From: Erythrophleum ivorense
Taxonomy: Eukaryota > Streptophyta > Magnoliopsida > Fabales > Fabaceae
Reading direction: 5' to 3'
Assembly (NCBI GenBank): GCA_026724425.1
Contig: JAIUCV010000002.1
Location: 5,585,001 to 5,649,000, forward strand
DNA: 64,000 bases
Shown: piece by piece, positions 46,779-57,800 of the stretch
Layout of the letters: each line of letters opens with the position of its first letter
Numbering within the stretch: the first letter of the stretch is position 1
The notes under the pieces: generated by a model
Database searches by the model: none
The model's input: only the letters and a program-made list of their open reading frames with translations
What the model was told of the DNA's origin: nothing
Made by a program: the position numbers and the translations under genes

Positions 46779-46858
46779 TCTGAGTTCCTTTCACTGCAAT
46801 ACACATCTGACTACAATTTCTGAGTTCCTTTCACTGCAATACACATCTGACTACAATT
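46779..46858 (+). repeat. 40-bp tandem duplication in intron 1 of gene 5
   Basis: TGAGTTCCTTTCACTGCAAT starts at 46781 and again at 46821. Gene 2 has a single copy. Confidence 0.9.
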
Positions 46859-47224
46859 TCTGAGTTCTTCTATTAGATCCCAACCCTTTTCGTTTTAAGT
46901 GTAATTAGGACAATGTTTCTGGTTAATTGCCCTGTAATGTTGCGGTAGTGGTACGTTCGTAGGTCCATCAAAGTATTCAACTTCATTTCTAGTACTTTTG
47001 GGAATACATGTAGTGCAATTTTTGGGGGTGATTATTTGGTTTTCTCTTTACTCAAGTATGGAAAAACATGAAGGAAAATTTCCTTGGCGTAACACATTAA
47101 AAAAAAAAAAAATACTTGGTCCAAGCCTAAACCCACATCCTATTATGCAAAAATATGATTTTAATTATAAACCAAATTTTTGATGCAAAATTGATTTTTG
47201 GTAAGTACTCATTAGTATAATTGT

Positions 47225-47316
47225 GCAGGGGCCAAATTTTATGAGATCGTTTGATCCTGTTAGCCAACTCCATGTAGTGAGAAAGGTATAATGTTGTTGT
47301 TGTTGTTGTTGCTGTT
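47225..47316 (+). mobile_element. Truncated Au-like SINE
   Basis: A 92-bp insertion that ends in TTGTTGTTGTTGTTG and carries CCAACTCCATGTAGTGAGAA, the layout of the 3' end of plant Au SINEs. It is flanked by a perfect 15-bp duplication, CATTAGTATAATTGT, at 47210-47224 and 47317-47331. Gene 2 has the empty site (GTTAGTATAATTGTAATTTCAG near 13010). Only the 3' part of the SINE is present, so the Pol III promoter boxes are missing. Confidence 0.8.
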
Positions 47317-48517
47317 CATTAGTATAATTGTAATTTCAGCACAAAGTTTTGGACTTTCTTATCTCAATGCATATCTTAATTCTGTGGGGACCAATTTCAC
47401 ACATGGAGTAAACTTTGCAACTTCAGCATCAGACTCCCACCTATTATTTTACCTCTGCCAAATGGATTTAACCCTTTCTACTTTGATGTACAATACAATC
47501 AGTTTAGAGGATTCATACCCAAAACACAATTTATTAGACAACAAGGTAAAGAATTTATATTAATTGATACCTTCAGTTGCTTCTAGTTCTTATTAATATG
47601 ACACATACAATTCATTTTGTGATTGTTATAGGAGGGATATTTGCAAGCTTGATGCCAAAAGATAAATATTTTGGTGAAGTTTTATACACATTTGATATTG
47701 GTCAAAACAACTTTGGTGTTGGCTTTTTTGGCAACAAGACTTTGCAAGAAGTCAATGCTTGTATACCAGATATAGTTAACACTTTCTCAACATATGTCAA
47801 GGTAGTTTAATACCCATCATTGGACTATTTGGATTATCCTTGTGTTTTTACATTTTACTAATTTATTGTTGTAAATTGATGAATTTGGGAATTAAGAACA
47901 TGTACAATTTGGGAGCTAGGTATTTTTGGATACACAGCACAGGACCTATCAGTTGCCTCCCTTATATTTCGGTCAAGTTTTTATCAGCTGAAAGAGATTG
48001 CTCTGGTTGTGCAAAGCCTTATAATGAAGTAGCTCAGTATTTTAACTACCAAGTTGAAGGAAGTTGTAGTTCAACTTCGAAAGGACCTTCCTCTGGCTAC
48101 AATCACATGCGTTGATGTCTACTCTGCTAAGTACTCTCTTATCAGCAACCCAGAAAAATATGGTAAGCCATTTTAAAAATGATCATATTTTTAGGCACAA
48201 ACTTGATTACTATAGATGTAAATGGTTAATTGCTTTGATGAATATGCAGGATTTGAGAAGCCGATTGTGGCTTGTTGTGGGTGTGTAGTGGAGTATAACT
48301 ATGGCATTGTTGGGTGTGGAAGTACTTGTGAATGGTACTGAAATATTTGGAGGATCTTGTGAAGCACCATCTGTGAGAGTGAATTGGGATGGGATTCACT
48401 ATACAGACTACAGAGGCAGCTAACAAGTTCGTTTTCGATCAAATCTCTACTGGAGCTCTCTCTGATCCACCCATTCCCTTGAACATGGCATGTCATAGAA
48501 ATTCAAATAAGAAATAG

Positions 48518-48862
48518 TAATCTTATGACTGTCAATCACTACGTCCATTTATATTTCAAATAAAATGTGTTTTTCCACATAAGTTATAACATATCCTTAA
48601 TGTTAAGAATATCAAAGTAGAAATTGAATATGGTTGATATTCCTTACCCCTTCAATTTTAAATTCTTAGAGCATATCAGTAAAGATGGTTGGTTGAAAGA
48701 GATGATTTAAAAAAAAAAAGAGTTTGAATATCATACAAAATAATGTTGGTATGTATTACTTTAAAAACTATGCAAATAATAATAATAAAGGCAAAAGAGT
48801 TTACCACCATACAAAGTTTTCAGCAAAAGCATGGGAATTCAAAGATGAGAAAGATAATTTTT
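48518..48862 (+). other. 3' flank of gene 5
   Basis: Nearly colinear with 14207-14552 after gene 2. Noncoding. Confidence 0.6.
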
Positions 48863-49036
48863 AGGGAAAATTACGTTTAAAGACCAAAAAATAAAAAAAA
48901 AATTATTTTTAAGGACCTTTATCATTAAATTTAACTGATTGTTGCTAAACTTAGTAACAATCATCCTAAAACAAGTGGTAACAGATCCTTAAAAATAAAT
49001 TCCTTCACTTTTTAGTCTTTTATTATAATTCTCCCT
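48863..49036. mobile_element. MITE, family M1, copy 4 (with empty site)
   Basis: Starts AGGGAAAATTACGTTTAAAG; reversed right end AGGGAGAATTATAATAAAAG. Inverted repeats of about 55 bp, 174 bp in all. Flanked by AATTTTT at 48856-48862 and 49037-49043. The paralogous flank of gene 2 reads GATCATTTTTATTTGAACC without it. Confidence 0.85.
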
Positions 49037-49394
49037 AATTTTTATTTGAACCATTGATGATGGAAACAAGTTTTCTCTGCGCTAACATTAAGGTGTTCTT
49101 TTGAAATGCGCTATACTTAAGTATGTTTTTTTTAATAATTTTTACACTAAGTTCTGTAATAAATATATAATGCTTAAAAAATATTTTTAAAAACCTTATC
49201 ATATAATGATCATACAATGTTCAATTGTGAAAATTATACACTTGTATATAAAATTTATATATTTATCATGTTTTTATAAAAAAAACTAATAATAAATATA
49301 TAAAATATGTACCATTTTTTTTTGGTTTGGGGGGGAGAATCCTGGGCTTATATACGAATGTCATATTATTTAAGAACACAACCATGACTTCAGA

Positions 49395-49560
49395 TGGGGG
49401 TGGGAATTTGTGCAGGTGGAAAGTCAAGCTAGGAAGACAATTTCAATAAGCATTTAGGCGTGTAATCCCTGTTCTTCTTTGTTCATTTTTATTATTTAAT
49501 TAGCCATGCATTGTTGGCTCAAGGTCACTTGGTCTTCCATTTTAATAAAAACAAAAAATT
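49395..49560 (+). other. Conserved upstream module (unit 6)
   Basis: GTGGAAAGTCAAGC, CAATTTCAATAAGC and TTCTTTGTTCATTTTTATT match the module upstream of gene 3. Confidence 0.5.
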
Positions 49561-50024
49561 TTATTTATTGCATATCACACTTATTTACTTCTTTTTTAGG
49601 TGTGATTATTAATGGAAATCTTTAATGTTGAAAATAGGCTACTATTGGTGGCTTGCCTGCTTCACTTTTAGCGCCAACACCACCATATGGGGAGACCTAT
49701 TTTCACAAACTTGCAGGAAGGGGCTCTAATGGCCATCTCATCATTGATTTCATAGGTAATTGTCTAATTGATCTTCACTTTCTAGTGCACATGTTTAATT
49801 TCTCGGTCTCTTAGATAGGCCTTTTTGTTAAGCAATTTAAGTGATAAGATGTACCCTTTTAACTAAAATACACATCCCCCTGTAGTTTCTGAGTTCTATT
49901 AAATAACAACCTCTTTCAATTTTTTAAGGTTAGGAGAGCATGTTTCTGGCTGCTTTATAATGTTACAAAGCATGGAATATAGAGGTATTGATGGTTAAGA
50001 TGACTTTACAGTAGGGATAATTTG

Positions 50025-52426
50025 TGTCACGACTCAATTTTTGAGCCACGACTGGCATGTAGACTAAACTAATCTGATGATTAGATTAGCCTAACAAGTT
50101 TAAAAATTTTACAGTTAACTATTATGTCATATATTTAAACTAATCCATACAACCCACAAGTTTAGAAAAAAAAATTTAAGTATTTATTTCATTGTGTCAC
50201 TAAGGGGCTACCGAAAATTCAGCAGCATCTCCTCTTAAAATTAGACATCCCCACCTGTAAAATAAACCAAACTAGCACTAACACCAATAACAACTAGTTA
50301 CATACAACCAAAATACTTAATTAAGGAAACATAAACAATGTTTACACATTCTAAGTGACCATATAACATATACCAATTCCAAAATACCTTTTTTTACACC
50401 TAAGTGCCACATGTCATGGAGTCTAACACAATCTCATAAAACTAAACACATACTTTAAGGGTCTGGTAGCTCGCAAGCTCTCAGATCACTTCACTCCTTT
50501 ACTTAGTGAAAAATAAGGAAAGAAGAAGAATGAGTCTACCATTGGCTTAATGAGTATATAAACAATAAGGCGCACAAAGGGACAACAAGTGCATGTAGAA
50601 GTCTTTAGAAATCAATGATTATTGAATAATTTGAATAATAAAAAAAATTATAGTGGAAATGAAAAACAATTATTTAAATAAAAATAAAAATAAAAGTAAA
50701 AGTAAAGCTTTTGGAAAAAAATACATATTTCCTAAGTATAAGAAAATATTATGGAAATAGGTATCATAGAAAGGAACCAAATTATCAAACCATAGTATCG
50801 TATATCTTGTCATTTATTTGGATCCATTCCATTTTATCACTTTCACAGTATACATCTAGTATATCAGATTGCAGCATTAGATATATCGTATCACAATGTT
50901 ATCACAATTCACAACTTATTCTAGGTGTACCTAGGCTATTACCTCTGCTAACAGTTACAGGGTCCTAACTAGATTCCCATTCATTATATAAAATAAAATA
51001 ATTAAAATAAAATCCCTTTAAATGGCATTTAGCTATAAAAAATAACTAAGAAATTAAGGAAGTAAATAATAATTAAATAAGATAAGTTAACCTTCAATAT
51101 AATCACTGTAACATATGAAACTACAAAATAACATAAAATACTCTCCTCATAAGTAAATATATACACATCACTACTTTCTTTCCACCTAATTTATTCTTTT
51201 GCATTTTACAAGGATATATCATGTCACATTTCAATTATCAATTTGCTTTAATAAATTTATTAAATCATCATATGATTGTGTGTGTGTGTATATATATGTA
51301 TACCTATTTTAAAGTTTTAAAAACACCGATTTGTTTTCCCAAAGAGTAAAACATATAAATCACATAATTGAAATTTTCATTATAGAAATAAAAAGGAGAA
51401 TAAAATTGATATGCCACTCCATTATTTACAAACTTACCAATTGGAACTAATAGGATAAGTCCCTATTTCCTATTGTTTAATGTTAAGTCCCAGTTGAATG
51501 AGTTTTTCCGGCATCACCTAAAATTATAGCTAATATAAATTAATTATGTTGACCACTCTAATAACATCAATAATTATTTATATAACCTAATATACTCCCT
51601 AAAATATAAATTCTTAAATTTTTATATACTTTTCTATCATAAATACTAATCTTAAATTTGAGATTTTTCAATCTAAACTTTCATAACTTAAATTAAATTC
51701 AAAACTTACTTCTTGGAACTTCAAAGATGAATTTAGAAGTGTTAATTCACACTTTAAGGTTGCAATTCAAGAAATTCCTAGTTTGGAGCTCACCCATGGC
51801 ATTAGGAAGAAGGAGAGAGCTTTCCAATAAATCACACTTTCAATAATAATGGAAGAAGAGGGGAAATTAAAGAAGATAAAGAAGCTAGGTGAGAAATAAC
51901 TGTTACAAAATCTCTAAAAATCACCACTAAATAGAGGAAGAGACAAAAAAAATGAAGGTGCGCAAATATTAATGACTCACTAACCTTCAGCCATGGAATT
52001 CCACTAAAAAAGAAGGAGAAGCAAATCATTAGTATGGAAGGAAGATGGTGAAATCACATTGAGAAGATGATGCAAAAAGAGGTTGAACAAAAACACATAA
52101 TCTTTGTGGGATATGGAAAAGAAAGAGGAAGAAAGAAAAAAAAGTACACTTCATGCAGTGGGAAACGCGACATCAAAAAGGAAAAGTTGAAGGAAATTGA
52201 AGAGAGAGAGTTAGTGGAGAATTATTTTATTCTTTAGCTCAAATTGCACTATTGCCCCAAGCTAAAATGGCTCTTTTGCTCAAAAGGTTTTTATACATTT
52301 GAATAAAATCCTTAAGATATTTTAAAAAAATCTAAGAAATTATATAAATCCTAAAATTAATTTTTTTAAAAATATTTCATCTTTATTTTAATATCCTAGA
52401 ATTATTATTATTATTTAAGTGTTACA
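50025..52426. mobile_element. Solo LTR, 2.40 kb, in intron 1 of gene 6
   Basis: Starts TGTCACGACTC and ends GTGTTACA. Flanks are ATTTG (50020-50024) and GTTTG (52427-52431). The uninterrupted intron of gene 3 reads GTAGTTTGGTAGGTCC, so the duplicated target was GTTTG with one later change on the left. No protein-coding retroelement domain lies inside. It is related to 1-2051. Confidence 0.8.
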
Positions 52427-52715
52427 GTTTGGTAGGTCCATCAAAGCATTCAAGCTGTGTTGACATTCGCTTTAACCAAAAGGGCCAATAGTGGCGGTAT
52501 TTGTTCCAATGGCAAAAATAAATTATGAGCAAAAAAAAAAAAAGGTTAGAAAAGTAATTATTGAAAAGCAACATTTTTCTTAGAACTATGAGAGGATGAT
52601 GTTGAGAACAAAACTGAAATGACATTCAGAGTTTGAGTAATTAGTAGGCCATTACCATTGGGACACATAAGGTGACCAATTAAACTTAGAACCATTAATT
52701 CTGAATTTGGTGCAC

Positions 52716-52746
52716 TGAAACACGGAACCAATGGCTCCGAGTTTCA
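52716..52746. repeat. Spaced dyad in MULE copy 2
   Basis: TGAAACACGGA, 9-bp spacer, TCCGAGTTTCA: arms match at 10 of 11 positions. Same CGGA/TCCG core and subterminal position as the dyads of copy 1, but different outer bases and spacer. Confidence 0.6.
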
Positions 52747-52799
52747 ATGGCTACAGGCTAGGCCTGATAACTACAACTAGCATGATTCGTCAATTTGAC

Positions 52800-53879
52800 C
52801 AGTTACATCCAAATTGATTAATAGAAAGAAATTTGAAATATGCCAAGTGTCGTTGTGTAATTGGCCAAAGAATATTGCAACGAATTCTAATTGGTCGAGA
52901 AAAATTGAATTAGATAATGTTGAAAGTGAAAATTACATAAGTTCCCCTGAATCTACATTATAAGCCGTGGTGCCCTTTCATTTTCACTGCACCTCTTCAT
53001 TTTCATTGTGCTTCTTCTTCTTTTCCTCATTCTTCTTCTTCTTCAGTTGCGTTGCATTTCAGTAAATTTTTTTTTTTAACATCTAGCTCATAGAAAGGCA
53101 ATAAAAGTATGTATTGTTTGATCTTTTTCATCTATCTTATTTTATATTTCATTATATGAATAAAACTTTAAACTTAGTTGCAATAGTAAATTTAGAAAGA
53201 AGCTTGAGATGGAAAAAAATTAGGAAAAAATGAATAATATTTGAAAAATGAAGAAAAATAGGGAGAACTAGAATAGCTTTTTATGAGAAATTTCATTTAT
53301 TATTCTTTATTATTTATTAACATGATTTATTTTAGATTTGATTATTTATTTGTTATTATTTATATGTAGTTATGATTTTGGGAAATGTATAGAAGAGGGA
53401 ATAAATATAATTTTGTAGGTGAAAGAAAATGAAGAAGGAAAAAAATTCTGAAGCTAACAATGTGTAATAATGTAAATGAATAAAATATTAATAGGATTAA
53501 AAAGCATTTAATGTAGACAATCATTTATAAATAATAAAGAAATATCGGAAAAAACTAAGTAAGGATTATTGGAAAATGATAAAGAAATATAGGAAGAAAT
53601 AATTAAATTTAATAAAAAAGAAGGCTATTTTATAAATAATTTTTAGGAAAAAGTAAAAAGGTAATTATTGGTGGAAAAATTTAGAAATGTGAGGAAAATG
53701 AACAATAGTTTAAGGAAAAAAATTTTTAAAAGACAAATGATTTAAAAAATGTACAAAATGAAAAATGATTTTTGGGAAGAAAATAAAAATAACAAAAATT
53801 TACTAGTTTAGAAAGAAAAAAGGACATTTCAAAAACAACTAATGCAATAGAAAAAAGGTAAATCGGAAAATGGTAAAAA
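52800..53879. other. 5' noncoding region of MULE copy 2
   Basis: Contains CTTCTTCTTC-rich tracts around 53000-53045 and AT-rich DNA. No frame recognised. Confidence 0.4.
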
Positions 53880-54770
53880 AAGAATTAATATCCATAAAAA
53901 TGTAAAAAAATTGTAGAAAGAAATAATTATATTTAAAAAATAAGGATAAAATAAATAATTATTTCATAAATAATTAAAGAAATGTCCAAAAAAATGTTAG
54001 AGAAATTGGAAGAAAAAATAACTATATTTAAAAAATTAAGATAAATGAATAAGTAATGAAATAGCCATGGAAAAGGAAAAAATTGTAGAAAAAAACAATT
54101 ATATTTAAAAATTTTAACAAAAATGCAATAATTATTTTATAAATGATTAATGAAATATCCACAAAGAAATGTAAAAAAAAAGAGAAAAATAATTATATTT
54201 AAAAATTAGGATAAATTAAATAATTATTTTGCAAATAATTAATGAAATGTCCAAAAAAAAAAGAAAAAAAATTGTAGGGAAAAATAAATATATTTAAAAA
54301 GGTAGGATAAATGGAATAATTATGCTATAAATAAGTAATGAAATATCTACAAGAAATGAAAGAAGTTGTAGGAAAAATAATTAGATTAAAAAAATTAGAA
54401 TAAATGAAATAATTATTTTATAAATAATTAATGAAACATCCACAAAAAATGTTTTAAAAAAACAGAATTGTAGAGAAAGATAAATATATTTAAAAAGTTT
54501 GGAAAATGTAATAATTATTTTATAAATAAGTAATGAAATATCCATAAGAAATGAAGAAACAATATAGGAAAAATAATTAAATTTAAAAATTAGGATAAAT
54601 AAAATAAGTATTTTATAAATGATTAACCACAAAAAATGTTTACAAAAAAAGGAATTGTAGGGAAAAATAAATATATTTTAAAAAGGTGGGATAAATAAAA
54701 TAATGTTTATAAATAATTACTGAAATATCCATAAAGAAATGAAAAAAATGATAGGAAAAAAAAATTGTGA
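53880..54770. repeat. Imperfect tandem array, unit about 95 bp
   Basis: A unit with AAAAATAATTATATTTAAAAA, GGATAAATxAAATAATTATT, TTATAAATAATTAATGAAAT and ATCCACAAAGAAATG-like segments recurs about nine times with indels, just upstream of the transposase start. Units differ by substitutions, so exact borders are soft. Some carry TTGTAGGGAAAAATAAATA instead of TAGGAAAAATAATTA, suggesting two alternating subtypes. Confidence 0.7.
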
Positions 54771-54864
54771 GAAAACAAGATTAGGTTCTTAAATAGCATC
54801 AAATTAAATTAAGATATTTACATGAGAGGAATTATTAAACAAAGCTCTGATTGTAAAGAAGCGA

Positions 54865-57800
54865 ATGGCTAGAAGAAATGAGTTAGTTTGCATTTATGTG
54901 AATGGAAGAATTTTTTATAGTGCTCAAAGTGTAACATTTTAGTGTGTAATATCAAGATATATAACAATTATTATCAATATCACTTTAAATACATTGAAAG
55001 ACTCAATGAGTTAAAAGCTACGACCTCTGTAATGACCCTAACTTCTAATCATAGTAATTAAGTTTAAATGCACAATTAATAATCATAAATTAAGATCTAA
55101 AGTCATAACAATTGATTACATTAAGAGAAAGTGAAAAAATTTGAACTTGGTACCATTAAGGTCATTAACTAAATAACAACAAGTATTTAAATGCACAAGT
55201 AAATATACTTATCAATAAGATGTCTTTTATTCATTTAACAATTGATTCCAACTCACCAAATCCTCTTATAAGTGTTTTGAAATCATCCCTTAATACTAGC
55301 AATAGAAAAACCAAGGTTTTTAGGCTAAAAGTAGGAGCTTTGGAACTTTCGCTGTGACTTGGAACCTTCCCACCGTGGCTAAATTGGCTACTGAAACTTA
55401 AAAACTAAAATTTCCAACTTGTGCCGCAACTCAAGATTTTTGTGCTGCAACAAAATTGTTCTCAGGTTAACTTCTCAAACTTTTGCAAATCTTGAGTTGG
55501 ACCCTCACCATAGCAAGCTTATGTGGTGTCACGGCGAAAACACGCCCTAGAGCTACTGTACAGAATTTCATGATTTGTGCTGTTGCGAAAATAGTTACTG
55601 AAACACACCTTACCTTATTTCCTCGACTTATGTCGCGACGAGGTTGCTCTCTATTACTCTTCCTGGGCAACATTTTTATTTTACACTGCGGAAGGACACC
55701 TCACACCGTGGTGCTCCTTACCTCTTTCTGGCTGTAGCGAACTCTTCCAAGCCACAGTGTAACTCCCTCCTGTGCCTATACTTTCTAAATTTTGTCTCAT
55801 ACACTCCAATTCTCCTTTTATGAACATTCTAAGATCACTCTCCCTCAATTTATGAGACTCTAATGGCAATTATCTACTTAATTTACCCAACATATCTAAC
55901 TTTACCAATTCAAGACTTAAATGTTGATTTTTACTCCCAAACCATCATGCATCAGCAAATTTCATATGATAATAATAAGCAATCAGATTCATAAACAACC
56001 AATATCATCATGCAAATAGAAATCCTAATAGGATACCATGCATTACCATTCTAAATCATTATTTAAGTTAACACATGATTACATTTCAACATAAATGACC
56101 ATAACCTAGTATTAACTAAGTTCCATAATAGATACATAAACACATATATCACTCGATTGTATAAGATCTAACTTCCTATTAGATACATCATAAGTTACTA
56201 AAATATAAAATTTCTACACTTGGCAATATGATTACATGATGATGCTATACATGATAATAACAAAATTAACATCTACCTTAAATCAACTCAGTCCAAGTGT
56301 AGCTTCCCACACCAGGTTTCAGTTCATGGATGTTTATCTACTTACTTGCCTTTATCCTTATCCAAAGGACCTTCACCTAAAATAGTTAGTCTATGAAAAG
56401 GAGTGAGATGCAAATCTCAATAACTAAAGGCAAATTCTATTCATATATTCTAATTTAATTAACATATGTGCATAAAATCATATAAACATTAGAAAATATA
56501 CCAGTTATATCAGTAAATGAAACAATTAGGCTATTAGTGACTACTATCCCATACTAGCGATTATATTTTCATATGTTAAAGGCCAATAACACTGGGAGAG
56601 ACCCGTCCACGGTACCTATTCCATAATGAGCATAACCAGGGCTCATTACATTTGAGATTTGATTATAACCTAATGTCTAATTGAAGTACATGCATGGGTG
56701 ATAGTCGCACCACAGTTTTACCATGAACTTACAAGGTCTAATAACATATAACAGATAGTCAACCCATTCATTTAGGATTCAAAATCATAATCATGCAACA
56801 AATATAAAATTAAAGTAGACATATGTATGGAATTAGTATTAACCTCGGTTACCTCACTTGTAGATAATTCTTTAAGAGCCAATAGAATGCTACTTCAGCC
56901 TATGGACACAAAACTAAGCTATTACTATCTCTAATCATTATTTATATTAGTAAACCCATTACTCAAGGAGTTAAACTATAAAGGATTATTTACAAAATAC
57001 TTACCCAACTACTACAAGAATCAAATTCAAATTTAGTTGTGCCTACGCCAATAACCTAAGAACAACATTTCAAATTCTGAGTAAATTCACATAAAAATAA
57101 TACCCATATCATAAATCCGCTATAGGGGTCCTAAACTAGCAGAAAATACATTAAAATGAGAAGTTTATTCTTACCTAACAACACCTCTAACTTTAACCTC
57201 TAAAATTCTATCATGAAAACACCAAACAATAGGTTTTAGATGTTGGATGTGGGTGAAAATGCTCCAAATGAAAACTAATCGGGTCAAATTGAAGAGAAAG
57301 AGGAGAAGATTTAGTCATATAACACTCACCATGGTTAATTTTGGCTCTAGAGGTGAGAAATGATGAATTTCTTACTAAGAACCCTAATATCTCTCTAAAC
57401 CTTCGAAAATTGCTTCTTGTATTTTGTGTTTATGCATAAAGAAGAGAGAAGGCTGAAGGAGCTTTAGGTTTAGATAGGTTTAGTTGGATTATGAGCTGAC
57501 CCATGAGCCTAAGTCTATTTGGAGTTCAAAATTTTTTTTATTGGGTCAGACCTTATGGATTGGGCTACAGAACTTCTAATATTTTAGTATAGTTTCAGGC
57601 TTCTAACTTACTAAATTAGATTGGGCTATTGCTAAATGGTTTCTCTCAGGCCAAGTCTCATAATAAGAAGTTGAGTTTATACCTAAAATTACTGAACCTT
57701 CATTAATCTTTAACCATGACATACTTAAATTTATTATGGGCTTAAATAAAGTTTTTAACCCAATTAAATCTTAAACCCATATTAATAATTTATTTCTTTT

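Larger units (their letters stand above)
46441..48517 (+). pseudogene. GDSL esterase/lipase pseudogene (gene 5)
   Basis: Exons: 46441-46702, 47340-47545, 47632-47801, 47897-48162 and 48250-48517. Exon 1 is intact, with signal peptide and FGDSNPDTGG. Exon 2 lacks 7 bp relative to gene 2 near 47430 (GCATCA then GACTCCC), causing a frameshift. Exon 4 has one extra base near 48048 (ACTACCAAG versus ACTACAAG). Exon 5 lacks 5 bp near 48325 and has gained 7 bp near 48410 (CAGACTA duplicated). DIGQND reads DIGQNN. Intron 1 holds a SINE and a 40-bp tandem duplication. Closest paralog is gene 2, whose lesions are different, so the two were inactivated independently after duplication. Confidence 0.88.

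Noticed and set aside
55467..55737. Open frames on both strands with GC-richer codons
   Set aside because: Located inside the LTR-like insertion; no similarity to known proteins, and the two strands are equally open.
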